From positions 7,546,001 through 7,610,000 of the forward strand of contig CM060893.1 in assembly GCA_030762935.1 (NCBI GenBank): DNA of 64,000 bases. The letters are read 5' to 3'. Both the position numbers and the translations under genes were made by a program. The stretch comes from Hymenopus coronatus (taxonomy: Eukaryota; Arthropoda; Insecta; Mantodea; Hymenopodidae). Positions 11,113-23,442 of this stretch are shown here, piece by piece (positions within the stretch are counted from its first letter, which is position 1; the number at the start of each line of letters is the position of its first letter). The notes below the pieces were generated by a model. The model did no database searches. It saw nothing but the letters and a program-made list of their open reading frames with translations, and was not told the origin of the DNA.

Positions 11113-14100
11113 GGCATCTGTCTGTCTGTCTTACCTATCTATCTGTCTGTCTGTCTTACCTATCTGTCTGTCTGTCTTACCTATCTATCTGTCTGTCTGT
11201 CTTACCTATCTATCTGTCTGTCTTGTCTTACCTATCTATCTGTCTGTCTTGTCTTACCTATCTATCTGTCTGTCTTGTCTTACCTATCTATCTGTCTGTC
11301 TTGTCTTACCTATCTATCTGTCTGTCTTGTCTTACCTATCTATCTGTCTGTCTTGTCTTACCTATCTGTCTGTCTGTCTTGTCTTACCTATCTATCTGTC
11401 TGTCTTGTCTTACCTATCTATCTGTCTGTCTTGTCTTACCTATCTATCTGTCTGTCTTGTCTTACCTATCTATCTGTCTGTCTTGTCTTACCTATCTGTC
11501 TGTCTTGTCTTACCTATCTATCTGTCTGTCTTGTCTTACCTATCTATCTGTCTGTCTGTCTTACCTATCTATCTGTCTTACCTATCTATCTGTCTGTCTG
11601 TCTTGTCTTACCTATCTATCTGTCTGTCTTGTCTTACCTATCTATCTGTCTGTCTTGTCTTACCTATGTCTGTCTGTCTTACCTATCTATCTGTCTTACC
11701 TATCTATCTATCTGTCTGTCTTGTCTTACCTATCTATCTGCCTGTCTTGTCTTACCTATCTATCTGTCTGTCTGTCTTACCTATCTATCTGTCTTACCTA
11801 TCTATCTGTCTGTCTGTCTTGTCTTACCTATCTATCTGTCTGTCTTGTCTTACCTATCTATCTGTCTGTCTTGTCTTACCTATCTATCTGTCTGTCTTGT
11901 CTTACCTATCTATCTGTCTGTCTTGTCTTACCTATCTATCTGTCTGTCTGTCTTACCTATCTATCTGCCTGTCTTGTCTTACCTATCTATCTGTCTGTCT
12001 GTCTTACCTATCTATCTGCCTGTCTTGTCTTACCTATCTATCTGCCTGTCTTGTCTTACCTATCTATCTGTCTGTCTTGTCTTACCTATCTATCTGCCTG
12101 TCTTGTCTTACCTATCTATCTGTCTGTCTTGTCTTACCTATCTATCTGCCTGTCTTGTCTTACCTATCTATCTGTCTGTCTGTCTTACCTATCTATCTGC
12201 CTGTCTTGTCTTACCTATCTATCTGTCTGTCTTGTCTTACCTATCTATCTGCCTGTCTTGTCTTACCTATCTATCTGTCTGTCTGTCTTACCTATCTATC
12301 TGTCTTACCTATCTATCTGTCTGTCTGTCTTGTCTTACCTATCTATCTGTCTGTCTTGTCTTACCTATCTATCTGTCTGTCTTGTCTTACCTATCTATCT
12401 GTCTGTCTGTCTTACCTATCTATCTGTCTGTCTGTCTTGTCTTACCTATCTATCTGTCTGTCTTGTCTTACCTATCTATCTGTCTGTCTTGTCTTACCTA
12501 TCTATCTGTCTGTCTTGTCTTACCTATCTATCTGTCTGTCTTGTCTTACCTATCTATCTGTCTGTCTTGTCTTACCTATCTATCTGTCTGTCTTGTCTTA
12601 CCTATCTATCTGTCTGTCTGTCTTACCTATCTATCTGTCTTACCTATCTATCTATCTGTCTGTCTTGTCTTACCTATCTATCTGTCTGTCTTGTCTTACC
12701 TATCTATCTGTCTGTCTGTCTTACCTATCTATCTGTCTTACCTATCTATCTATCTGTCTGTCTTGTCTTACCTATCTATCTGCCTGTCTTGTCTTACCTA
12801 TCTATCTGTCTGTCTGTCTTACCTATCTATCTGTCTTACCTATCTATCTGTCTGTCTGTCTTGTCTTACCTATCTATCTGTCTGTCTTGTCTTACCTATC
12901 TATCTGTCTGTCTTGTCTTACCTATCTATCTGTCTGTCTTGTCTTACCTATCTATCTGTCTGTCTTGTCTTACCTATCTATCTGTCTGTCTTGTCTTACC
13001 TATCTATCTGTCTGTCTGTCTTACCTATCTATCTGTCTGTCTGTCTTGTCTTACCTATCTATCTGTCTGTCTTGTCTTACCTATCTATCTGTCTGTCTTG
13101 TCTTACCTATCTATCTGTCTGTCTTGTCTTACCTATCTATCTGTCTGTCTTGTCTTACCTATCTATCTGTCTGTCTTGTCTTACCTATCTATCTGTCTGT
13201 CTTGTCTTACCTATCTATCTGTCTGTCTTGTCTTACCTATCTATCTGTCTGTCTTGTCTTACCTATCTATCTGTCTGTCTTGTCTTACCTATCTATCTGT
13301 CTGTCTGTCTTGTCTTACCTATCTATCTGTCTGTCTTGTCTTACCTATCTATCTGTCTGTCTGTCTTGTCTTACCTATCTATCTGTCTGTCTTGTCTTAC
13401 CTATCTATCTGTCTGTCTTGTCTTACCTATCTATCTGTCTTACCTATCTATCTGTCTGTCTGTCTTGTCTTACCTATCTATCTGTCTGTCTGTCTTGTCT
13501 TACCTATCTATCTGTCTGTCTTGTCTTACCTATCTATCTGTCTGTCTTGTCTTACCTATCTATCTGTCTGTCTTGTCTTACCTATCTATCTGTCTGTCTT
13601 GTCTTACCTATCTATCTGTCTGTCTTGTCTTACCTATCTATCTGTCTGTCTTGTCTTACCTATCTATCTGTCTGTCTGTCTTGTCTTACCTATCTATCTG
13701 TCTGTCTTGTCTTACCTATCTATCTGTCTGTCTGTCTTGTCTTACCTATCTATCTGTCTGTCTTGTCTTACCTATTTATCTATCTGTCTGTCTTGTCTTA
13801 CCTATCTATCTATCTGTCTGTCTTGTCTTACCTATCTATCTATCTGTCTGTCTTGTCTTACCTATCTATCTATCTGTCTGTCTTACCTATCTATCTGTCT
13901 GTCTTGTCTTACCTATCTATCTGTCTGTCTTGTCTTACCTATCTATCTGTCTGTCTGTCTTGTCTTACCTATCTATCTGTCTGTCTGTCTTGTCTTACCT
14001 ATCTATCTGTCTGTCTTGTCTTACCTATCTATCTGTCTGTCTTGTCTTACCTATTTATCTGTCTGTCTTGTCTTACCTATCTATCTGTCTGTCTGTCTTG

Positions 14101-14240
14101 TCTTACCTATCTATCTGTCTGTCTTGTCTTACCTATCTATCTGTCTGTCTTGTCTTACCTATCTATCTGTCTGTCTGTCTTACCTATCTATCTGTCTTAC
14201 CTATCTATCTGTCTGTCTTGTCTTACCTATCTATCTTAGC
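11113..14240. repeat. Satellite array, 26-bp unit with 17-, 21- and 30-bp variants
   Basis: It is built from TCTG, TCTT, ACCT and ATCT words. The commonest unit is 26 bp (TCTGTCTGTCTTGTCTTACC plus TATCTA). Variants gain or lose TCTG or the TGTCT block, giving higher-order blocks. A TCTGCCTG variant clusters at 11.7-12.3 and 12.78 kb. Because 26 is not a multiple of 3 and stops are absent, all three forward frames stay open for about 3 kb. These are not genes. Confidence 0.95.
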
Positions 14241-15648
14241 TATTTATCTATCTAACCTATCTATCTAACAGTCTGTCTGTCTTACCTATCTATCTGACTT
14301 ACCTATCTATCTGACTTACCTATCTATCTGACTTACCTATCTATCTAACTTATCTATCTGTCCGTCTGTCCGTCTTACCTATCTAACTTATCTGTATGTC
14401 TGTCTGTGTTACCTATCTATCTGTCTTACCTATCTATCTGACTTACCTATCTATCTAACTTGCCTATCTATCTGACTTGCCTATCTATCTGACTTGCCTA
14501 TCTATCTGACTTGCCTATCTATCTGACTTGCCTATCTATCGGACTTACCTATCTATCTAACTTACCTATCTATCTAACTTGCCTATCTATCTAACTTGCC
14601 TATCTATCTGACTTGCCTATCTATCTGTCTTACCTATCTATCTGACTTGCCTATCTATCTGACTTGCCTATCTATCTGACTTACCTATCTATCTGACTTA
14701 CCTATCTATCTAACTTGCCCTGCTATCTAACTTGCCTATCTATCGGATTTACCTATCTATCTAACTTGCCTATCTATCGGATTTACCTATCTATCTAACT
14801 TGCCTATCTATCGGATTTACCTATCTATCTAACTTGCCTATCTATCGGATTTACCTATCTATCTAACTTGCCTATCTATCTGACTTGCCTATCTATCTAA
14901 CTTGCCTATCTATCGGACTTACCTATCTGACTTGCCTATCTATCGGACTTACCTATCTATCTAACTTGCCTATCTATCGGACTTGCCTATCTATCGGACT
15001 TGCCTATCTATCGGACTTGCCTATCCATCCGACTTGCCTATCCATCCGACTTGCCTATCCATCCGACCTGCTTATCTATCTAACTTGCCTATCTATCTGA
15101 CTTGCCTAGCTATCTGACTTGCCTATCCATCCGACTTGCCTATCTATCCGACCTGCCTATCTATCCGACCTGCCTATCTATCCGACTTACTTATCTAACT
15201 AACCTACCTATCTATCTGACTTGCCTATCTATCTAACTTGCCTATCTATCTGACTTGCCTATCTATCTGACTTGCCTATCTATCTGACTTACCTATCTAT
15301 CTGACTTACCTATCTATCTAACTTGCCCTGCTATCTAACTTGCCTATCTATCGGATTTACCTATCTATCTAACTTACCTATCTATCGGATTTACCTATCT
15401 ATCTAACTTGCCTATCTATCGGATTTACCTATCTATCTAACTTGCCTATCTATCGGATTTACCTATCTATCTAACTTGCCTATCTATCTGACTTACCTAT
15501 CTATCCGACTTACCTACCTATCTATCTGACTTGCCTATCTATCTGACTTGCCTATCTATCCGACTTGCCTATCTATCCGACTTGCCTATCTATCCGACTT
15601 GCCTATCTATCTAACTTGCCTATCTATCTAACTTACCTATCTATCGAT
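14241..15648. repeat. Satellite array, 17-bp unit (ATCTATCTGACTTGCCT type)
   Basis: A sharp change of unit occurs at about 14.24 kb. Units vary as GACTTGCC, AACTTGCC, GGATTTACC and CCGACTTGCC. Part of the block is duplicated: the TTGCCCTGCTATC variant followed by GGATTTACC units recurs at about 14.72 and 15.33 kb. Confidence 0.93.
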
Positions 15649-15718
15649 TTTTTACGCCCAATATAGAATGGTACGCTGAGAACCACAGTAGTTAAAGAGC
15701 GTCCATAAATATAACTCC
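15649..15718 (+). mobile_element. SINE1 3' fragment inside the satellite
   Basis: TTTTACGCCCAATATAGAATGG through AGAGCGTCCATAAATA matches the SINE1 tail. Short satellite words resume at 15728-15749. Confidence 0.7.
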
Positions 15719-15784
15719 ATTTCCATTTTCTATCTATCTGTCTGTCTGTAGAGTGGTGTTAGCGTGTCTTCCTCACATACAAGA

Positions 15785-15836
15785 TGTTCTACATTCACAT
15801 AAATTTCTCGACCTATTCTGCAATAAACAATTTTAT
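15785..15836 (+). mobile_element. Family A fragment, 5' hairpin end, degenerate
   Basis: TTCTACATTCACATAAATTTC and CTGCAATAAACAATT correspond to the family A start. Confidence 0.45.
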
Positions 15837-15837
15837 C

Positions 15838-16390
15838 CACGAGGGACATCCAGAAAGTAACGAACGATATGGCATAACTACTAAATAATAACGAAAGTTA
15901 TCAACATAAAACTTTATTTAAAAATTTACAGTATTTTAATCTATTTCGCAACATATTCTACATTGTGTCAAGTTTTTCAAGGCCGGTGATATACTCTTCT
16001 ACCACCAAAGAACTTATTCCTTTTTTTTAATGCACAAAATGTTCGACCAATCGAATTTTATAGTCAGTAAACAATCTTCAGTGAGGAAATGGCGTATAAT
16101 GTACGAGTAATCAAGGAATAACCAATGGGTACGAAAAAGACCAGAGTGGAAGTTCATCAATCGTTATGGAGGAGTTGAACGCAAATGTTGATAAAAGAAT
16201 TAACACAAAGTGTTTTACTTTGGACACAACACATGACTTTTTTGGATGCAAAAGATTTCCCAGCCATGAAGACCTCAAAGTGGCAGTGACATCTTGGCTC
16301 ATATCTTTAGTGGGGAAAGACTAAAACATCTGCACTGAAAGACCCGTACCACATGTCAAAAATTCCTTGATAGCAATGACGATTAGGTTA
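15838..16390 (+). pseudogene. Internally deleted mariner-like transposon, locus 1
   Basis: The left end ACGAGGGACATCCAGAAAG (15837-15855) is a mariner-type terminus. About 175 bp of terminal repeat follow, matching the inverse of the 54.47-54.65 kb end. From 16250 the frame reads KRFPSHEDLKVAVTSWL, matching the C-terminal region of mariner transposases. A stop and frame breaks follow, and the right terminus is missing where A16 begins. The N-terminal and catalytic parts are absent, so it is non-autonomous and dead. The transposase piece is on the plus strand. Confidence 0.7.
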
Positions 16391-16396
16391 AAAAAA

Positions 16397-17079
16397 TCTG
16401 ATGCGCTCCACTCACATGACTTTCTCTACATCTCTGCTACAAATTATTGTTACAAATCTAATGCTAATCGAGAAAAAATTAACAGAAATATTCTTTTTAC
16501 TTGCTTCCTTGTAAGTAGAAGCTAAATAAGGAAGTACCATAGGTTAAAGTGATAGTCAAAAGACGGTTGCTATGTGACTGAAGTTCCATTGTTTGTATGG
16601 ACAGGAGTTGACACATTCCTGTATGAGAAAAGTATGTTTTTTAAAGCTGAAACCAAAAACAAGGAATATCTAAAAACCGATCAACTCCATGAAAAAAAGT
16701 ATGTAACATAAATTGTGTGTTTTAATGTGCTCTACATTTTTGTGAGGTAAGTTTTTTTCTATCTCTTACGGTTTAACAGTTATGCAAAATTCCGCAAAAC
16801 TTATCCAGAATAAGGTAGTCTTCAGAGACTGTTTCCAGAAAATTCAAGATATACAGTTTATTTTTCGTATCAATGTCTTAAATATATGAGATTTTAATCA
16901 AAATCGTTAGTCACATTTTAGGAAATCAAAATGTTCGAGAATTATTCCATGCAAAGGTTAGTTGGGGGTTCGGGGGGATTTTCTTGAAAATTTTCGTGTC
17001 CCATCCTTGGAACATACCGAAGTTTGGTATTTAACGGTTTTTTCGTTTTTGAGCAATGCTGTCCACACACACCTTAACA
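16397..17079 (+). mobile_element. Family A copy A16, 3'-truncated
   Basis: It starts TCTGATGCGCTCC and stops in the CA segment at about 17075, where A17 begins in the opposite orientation. Confidence 0.87.
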
Positions 17080-17081
17080 TG

Positions 17082-17963
17082 TTTACTTTCTCTATATGCA
17101 CTATATGCATAGTGTATAGAGAAGGTATTGTATTGCACCCAAAATTCGATAGCGAGATTTCAGCGGAAATGTTTTGAGAGCCCCTGAATAAAAAAAAAAG
17201 CATTTTTAGAAAAATGTCCTTGTGTGTGTGTGTGTGTGTGTGTCTGTGTGTGTGTGTGTGTGTCTGTGGGTAGCATAGCCCAAATAAGAAAAGATCGTTA
17301 AATACCAAACTTGGTATTTAAGTTTGGTACCGTCCAAAAATGCCACACGAAGATTTAAAAAAATATCCCCCACCTCAAACTACCCTTTACGTGGAAAAAT
17401 ATTTGAAATTTTTGATTTTCTTAAAAATGGCTCTAACGATTTTGATTAAAATATCGTATATAAAAATATTTCCCTGACAAATAAAATGTACATCTTGAAC
17501 TTTCTGGGAATAGCTTCTGAAGACTACTTTATTCTGGGTGAATTTTACGGAATTTTGAATAACTGCTAAACCATAAGAGATGGACGAAAACTTAACACAC
17601 AAAAATGTAGAGCATGTTAATACACACAATTTATGTCATGTACATTTTTTTTCTTGGAGTTCATCGTTTTTTTAGATATTCCTTGTTTTTTGTTTCAGCT
17701 TTGAAAAACACATTTTTCTTATACAGAAATTTGTCAACTCCTATCCATACAAACAAATGAACTTCAGTCACATATCAACCAGCTTTTGAGTATCCCTATA
17801 ACCTATGGTACTCGCTTATTTCGCTTCTACTAACAAGGTAGCAAGTTATATGACTATTTCTGCTAATTTTTTCTCGATCGGATGAAGTAAATAGTAGCAT
17901 AAGCTTTTTGACAATAATTTGTTGCAGAGATGTAGAGAAAGTCATGTGAATAGAATACATGAC
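17082..17963 (-). mobile_element. Family A copy A17, full length
   Basis: The terminal palindrome is at 17084-17128 and the GT/GTCT microsatellite at 17219-17272. The closing hairpin reads ATGTGAATAGAATACAT. Confidence 0.9.
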
Positions 17964-18284
17964 TTTTTTTTCTAGCGGTGCAGCCGGCTCTTGCTACGGA
18001 GAAGATTATGTTAAACGAACGCTTTTACTTTCTGTCTGTGTATAACGGCGCCCAAGCTTGAGTGAAGAAGCGGTATGGAGGCCATCTGCCGGGGATGACA
18101 TTAAAACCTATTGAACCGGATGGTGTGGCAATACGGTCACCGAGCCAGCTTTATTATTTTACAGGTTCCGGGACGGCTATTTGCGGGACACTGCGACATA
18201 TTTTCAGATGTAGGAGGAGGTGGTAAAGAATCCAGTTTTGGTAGTGGTTATCAGGCTCTACTTAAGAATTCGGTCAGTAGCAGC
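17964..18284. other. Unassigned, moderately GC-rich stretch
   Basis: There is no recognised gene. Short ORFs lack known domains. It leads directly into the minisatellite, so it may be the original flank of that locus. Confidence 0.35.
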
Positions 18285-18641
18285 TTCAACAATATTTATG
18301 TACTAGTATTGCTGGTGATTTCAATGGTGGGGTAAGAACGGAACTATACTCATAATTATATACTATTGCTAATGATTTCAATGGTGGGGTAAGAACGTAA
18401 CTACACTATTATTATGCACTACTATTGCTGGTGATTTCAATGGTGGGGTAAGAACGTAACTGCACTATTATTATGCACTACTATTGCTAGTGATTTCAAT
18501 GGTGGGGTAAGAACGTAACTACACTATTATTATGTACTACTATTGCTGGTGATTTCAATGGTGGCGTAAGAATGTAACTACACTATTATTATGTACTAGA
18601 ATTGCTGGTGATTTCAATGGTGGGGTAAGAACGTAACTATA

Positions 18642-18642
18642 C

Positions 18643-18682
<40 letters not shown>

Positions 18683-18907
18683 TTTTTTTTTTTTAAGTTT
18701 AACGTCCGTTAACCTGGTTTGGTCATATCGGACGATGAATGAAATTGATATGATGCTCAAATGATCTCGGGGTCCATGGAGCTTAAAGTTACTCGACATT
18801 CGTCTTCTCAGGATAAGAGAAAACCCCGAAAAAAAACCTTACCCGGGTAACTCACGACCTTTCGAACGTGAGGCAGACATGCTACTACCACGCTACCCAG
18901 GCGGGCA
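18642..18907 (-). mobile_element. SINE2, tRNA-derived, with ATT-repeat tail
   Basis: On the minus strand it reads CCGCCTGGGTAGCGTGGTAG at the head, then GGTCGTGAGTTACCC (damaged B-box), ATCCTGAGAAGACGAATGTC, CCATGGACCCCGAGATCATT and a tail GGACGTTAAAC plus an A-run and (AAT)n. TATACTATTATTAT lies at both edges (18638-18651 and 18911-18924), a likely target duplication, although the repeat-rich context makes this less certain. Confidence 0.8.
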
Positions 18908-19102
18908 ATATATACTATTATTATGTACTAGAATTGCTGGTGATTTCAATGGTGGGGTAAGAACGTAACTATACTAATAATTAAGTACTACTATATCTGG
19001 TGATTTTAATGATTGGGTAAGAACGTAACCATTCTCATAATTATATACTACTATTACTAGTGATTTCAATGATGGAGTAAGAACGCAACTATGCCAGTAA
19101 TT

Positions 19103-19764
19103 GGGTGAAGTGAATAATAAGAATTTGCTTGTGCTATCCAGGTTTTAAGCATTTACTTGAGTTTGGTGTGAATAAAAAAGTAAGTATATGCTAAGCCTAG
19201 TAAAACCTAAGGTTTTTCTGTGAACTAGCATTTACTAGGATAACTGGTGAATAAACCTTATATTTTACTATACCGTAAGTTTTTCTCAAGTCTTCCATCA
19301 GGCATGCTAGCTTTTTGTTTAGTATCTGCTATGGCCATGCTCTTGCAAGTTCGCAACAGGAAGATGAGCGCCTGATATTTTGTGGAAAACTAGATTTTTT
19401 TTCGGTCTTATCAAGAATTTCCAACATCTACTTTTCCCATGGCTTCAATTTAATTGTTTTGTTCCCAGTAGCCTATATATCGGTTTGTTCCCCCCCCCCT
19501 TCGGGGTCGATTTCATGTTATTTAATAGTTTATGGTCAACATCCATTTTCGTTCCAATTACGTTCGAGTACTCGTCAGCCAGCATACTCCAGGCTCTTGT
19601 TTTTGATGAAAAAACAGCATGTATGTGTGATTTATATAGTACAAATCGACTAATGCCATCAACAAAGCCCTATCCAGAGTTTTGTATTTCAAACTGCTGT
19701 ATCAACAGTCTAAAACTATCTAGTATTTACTAGCTAAAATTTACTTCTTTTATTCACTTCACCC
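19103..19764 (-). mobile_element. PIF/Harbinger-like defective element
   Basis: The ends GGGTGAAGTGAATAA and TTATTCACTTCACCC form 15-bp terminal inverted repeats, with ATT directly outside both. The element is 662 bp. On the minus strand (about 19510-19620) a frame reads SKTRAWSMLADEYSNVIGTK, which resembles the Myb/SANT-like DNA-binding protein of Harbinger elements. It has no start and breaks further on. The class is inferred from GGG ends, a 3-bp duplication and this weak match. Confidence 0.5.
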
Positions 19765-19910
19765 ATTATGTACTAGTATTGCTGGTGATTTTAATGGTGG
19801 GTTAAGAACTTAACTATACTCGCAATTATATATTGCTATTGCTGGTGATTTTAATGATGGGGTAAGAACATGACTATTCTATACTCATTATAATTAGGGT
19901 ACTGGATATA

Positions 19911-20007
19911 AATATCCCCGTAGTAGAGATAGGATGTAATTGGTCGTTGACTAAAATATAGCCGTTGTAACACTCTTTATGAACTCTTAATATGAACTAA
20001 TCCTCAT
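19911..20007. other. Unassigned junction sequence
   Basis: Unrecognised AT-rich DNA lies between the minisatellite and copy A18. Confidence 0.3.
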
Positions 20008-20623
20008 ATTTTCAAGATTTTAAAGAAAATCCCCCCACCCCCAACATGGAACTTTTTTCGAAAATTTCGATTTTCTCAAAAATGGCTCTAACGATTTTTA
20101 GTAAAATATCGTATATTAAAGATATTTACCTGACAAATAAAATGTATATCTTGAATTTTCTGGGAACAGTCTCTGAAGACTATTTTATTTTGGATGTATT
20201 TTACGAAATTTTGCATAACTGCTAAACAGTAAGAAATGGACAAAAATTTACCACAGAAAAAATATAGAGCACATTAAAAAGCACAATTTATGTTCCACAC
20301 ACATTTTCGAGGAGTTGGTCGTTTTTGAGATATTCCTTGTTTTTGTTTCAGGTTTAAAAAACTTGTACTTTTGTCATACAGGAATTTGTCAACTAGTGTC
20401 CATACAAACAAAGGAACTTCAGTCGCCTAGTAACCAGCTTTTGACTTCATATTAACCTATGATACTCCTATTTTTCGCTTCTATTTACAAGGAAGCAAGT
20501 AATGAGACTATTTCTGCTAATTTTGTCTCGATTAGCTTGAAATAAATAGAAGAATAAGCTTACTAACAATAATTTTTTCACAGAAGTAGAGAAAGTCATT
20601 GAATGGAACACATCAGATTTTTT
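20008..20623 (-). mobile_element. Family A copy A18, lacking the palindrome half
   Basis: It begins in the CCCCCCACCCCC segment and ends GAATGGAACACATCAGA. Confidence 0.85.
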
Positions 20624-20851
20624 ATTAAACCATTGAATTTATAAAGTAAAAGTTATTATTTAAATAGACATGCCAGCTCTGTTCAACCATTTGTGTTCTT
20701 GTTGATAATGTTTGTATTTGTTTAGTTTTGTCCGTGGGACATCCTTGCAATGAACGAAAATAATATTTTCTACACAATATCACTATTATAGTGTGTGGTT
20801 TAAATTTCGATATCTTGCAAAAAATGGATTTTTCAAATTTCACAGATGCAG
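20624..20851. other. Unassigned AT-rich stretch
   Basis: It contains no gene and no repeat that I can identify. Confidence 0.3.
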
Positions 20852-22951
20852 TTTTACTTTTTCTACACGTACTATGTACTTTGTATTGTATCCATCCAAA
20901 ATTTTGAAACCGAGATTTCACCGGAAATACATGTTTTGGGTCCCCCTGAATCCAAAAAATCTGATGTTTCATTCACATGACTTTCTCTATATCTCTGTAA
21001 CAAATTATTGTTAATAAGCTTATTCTTTTATTTATTTCATGCTAATCGAGACAAATTAGCAGAAATAGTCTTTATTTCTTGCTCTATTGTAAGTAAAAGT
21101 GAAATAAGGGAGAACCATAGGTTAAAGTGAAATCCAAAAGCTGGTTACTATGCAATGAAGTTCGTTTGTTTGTATAGACACGAGTTGGCAAATTCCTGTA
21201 TGAGAAAAGCATAAGGTTTTCAAAGCTGAAACCTAAAACAAGGAATATCTCAAAAACAATCCAACTCCACGAAAAAAATGTATATAACATAAATTGTGTG
21301 TTTTAACGTGCTCTACATTTTTTGTGTGTTAAGTTTTTGTCCATCTCTTACGGTTCACTAGTTATGCAAAATTCATCCAGGATAAAGTAGTCTTCAGAGG
21401 CTATTACCAAAAAATTCAAGATATACATTTTATTTGTCAGGGAAAATATTTTTAATATGCAATATTTTAATCAAAGTCGTTAGAACCTCTTTTTAGAAAA
21501 TCAAAATTTTAGAAAAGAGGTTCATATAAAGGATTGTTGGGATTGTGAAGGGGACTTTCTTGAAAATCTTCGTGTCGCATCCTTTGAAAAACGAAACCTA
21601 AATACCAAGTTTGGTTTTTAACGGACTTTTCGTTTTTGAGGTGTGCTACACACACACACACACACACACACACGGACACATACACACACGGACACTTTTC
21701 TAAAAATGCTTTTTTTAGATTCAGGTGGTCTCAAAAAATGTATTTCCGGTGAAATCTCGGTATCGAATTTTTGGGTGCAATACAATACCTTCTTTATACA
21801 TAGCACGTATAGAGAAACTAAAAAGCATTTCTGGAAAAAGGACCATGTGTGTGTATCTGTGGACAGCATAGCTAAAAAAAACGAGGAAGACAGTTTAATA
21901 CCAAACTTGATATTTAAGTTTGGTATCTTCTAAGGATGCAACACGAAGATTTTCAAAATAAAAATCCCAACACCCCAAACTACCGTTTACATGGAAAGAA
22001 TTTCGAAAATTTTGATTTTCTCAAAAATGGCTGTAACGATTTTGATTAAAATCTCTTATATTTAAGATATTTCCATGCCAAACAAAATGTATATCCTGAA
22101 TTTTCTGGGAATAGCCTCTGAAGACTACTTTATTCTGGCTGAATTTTATTAAATGTTGTACAATTGGTAAACCGTAAGAGATAGACAAAAACTTACAACA
22201 CAAAAAATGTAGAACACGTTAGAACACACAATTTATGTTGTGTACATTTTTTTCGTGGAGTGGATAGTTTTTGAGATATTCCTTGTTATTGGCTTCAGCT
22301 TTAAATTGTTTTTATTTTGCTCATATAGAAGTTAGTAACTGCTGTTCATGCAAACAAAGTAACTTCAGTCACATAGCAACCAGTTTTTTACTATCACTAG
22401 AACCTTTGGTACTCCCTTATTTCGCTTCTAGTTACAAGGAAGCAAGTAATAAGACTATTTCTGCTAATTTATCTCAATTAGCATGAAGCAAATAGAAGCA
22501 TAAGGGAAAAATAAAAGAAATTGCCATATCTGTAATAAGGGGTTCATTTCCTTCTTCAAAATCATTTATATAGTAGCCATTTTTAGTATTTCCACGGTCT
22601 ATATTTTTTTAAAATAAATTACTTATTGTATGTTAATTTTATATTATTTATGTTTAATAATACTTTTGCTGCTTTTTATTTCCTTTTCGATTGCTATACA
22701 ATGAAAACTGTCTTATATTTCATTATCTTTATAGAAGAGTTTAAAGTTTTTTTTTTTTTTTTTTTGTTTTTTGTTTTTTTTTTTTTTTTTTGTTAGATAA
22801 TTTATAATCTGTCTGCTTTACTCTGTCCTCATAGGCAGCCTATATATATGGGGAGTTGTCACTGTTATTTTTTCAATAAATGAATAATAACTAACAATAA
22901 TTTGTTGCAGATGATAGAAATTAATGTGAATGCAACACATCTGATTTTTTA
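20852..22951 (-). mobile_element. Family A copy A19, split by two insertions
   Basis: The three colinear parts are 20852-20959, 21821-22503 and 22893-22951. The first gap holds A20, which entered the A-run after CCTGAATCC. The second gap (22504-22892) holds about 390 bp of AT-rich unrecognised DNA with a long T-run (22747-22794). Confidence 0.82.
20960..21820 (+). mobile_element. Family A copy A20, full length, nested in A19
   Basis: Its limits are set by the interrupted A19 sequence: TCTGATG after six A, and GAGAAACT before five A. The CA microsatellite is at 21649-21673. Confidence 0.92.
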
Positions 22952-22996
22952 AAGAAACAGGTATGCTGAAATAAACCCTGAGCTGTATTGAATAAA

Positions 22997-23150
22997 ATTG
23001 AGGATTGTGCAGTGTCACTGCAGCTTTAAACAAAGTTGTAAATGCAGTTAATTATGATCCAGAGTTGCCAGATTTGAAGAGATCGACATTTCACGAACTT
23101 CTCTTTCAATTATGTATGTTTCGTGAAAAAAGAGAAACTATACAGTCTGG
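22997..23150 (+). pseudogene. Transposase fragment, winged-helix type (Tc1/IS630-like), degraded
   Basis: The plus frame reads through VNAVNYDPELPDLKRSTFH and then FREKRETI. This pattern resembles the helix-turn-helix region preceding the catalytic core in Tc1/IS630-related transposases of invertebrates. A stop follows within 40 bp, and no catalytic triad or terminal repeats are seen. The assignment is by memory of family pattern only. Confidence 0.35.
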
Positions 23151-23442
23151 GAAGATATATCAATGAGTTAGCTCAAATATTTTGAGGAATGTACGTTAAC
23201 AAAGAAAAGAGAACAGAACAATATACTATTTAGATACAATCTACCAATATTCCACAATAATATGAGTATTATCAGTGCATAAAGAATGGAATTTCGAACA
23301 CGTGCAGCAGAATTACCAATCTCATCTTACTTTTGCGGCGGATGTTTAATGCTATGTTTACATTTCCAAAATTATGTTTATTAATTCTTTCTGGGTATCT
23401 CTTTACCACTACATTATTTTTGGTTTCAGTTAAATGGAATTT
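23151..23442. other. Unassigned stretch, possibly rest of the transposase remnant
   Basis: Frames are broken and there is no recognised motif. Confidence 0.25.

Larger units (their letters stand above)
18285..19910. repeat. Minisatellite M1, about 59-bp unit, split by two insertions
   Basis: The unit contains GGTGATTTCAATGGTGGGG followed by TAAGAACGTAAC and an ATTATTATGTACTA linker. Blocks are 18285-18640, 18911-19102 and 19765-19910. SINE2 and a PIF-like element interrupt it. Later units are more diverged. Confidence 0.9.

Noticed and set aside
10857..14255. An open frame of over 1100 codons and two other frames of about 1000 codons in the same region
   Set aside because: They consist of satellite words read in three phases; a 26-bp unit without stop triplets keeps all frames open. 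The composition is Leu/Ser/Cys/Tyr repeats only.
11113..15648. Possible CRISPR array
   Set aside because: Units are contiguous without unique spacers and no cas genes exist; the context is eukaryotic.
19315..19733. Two overlapping plus-strand frames of 112-117 codons
   Set aside because: They lie antisense to the more plausible Harbinger-like frame and have no start context or domain.
22747..22794. Long T-run as a SINE or processed pseudogene tail
   Set aside because: No adjacent SINE body, gene-derived sequence or target duplication could be found.
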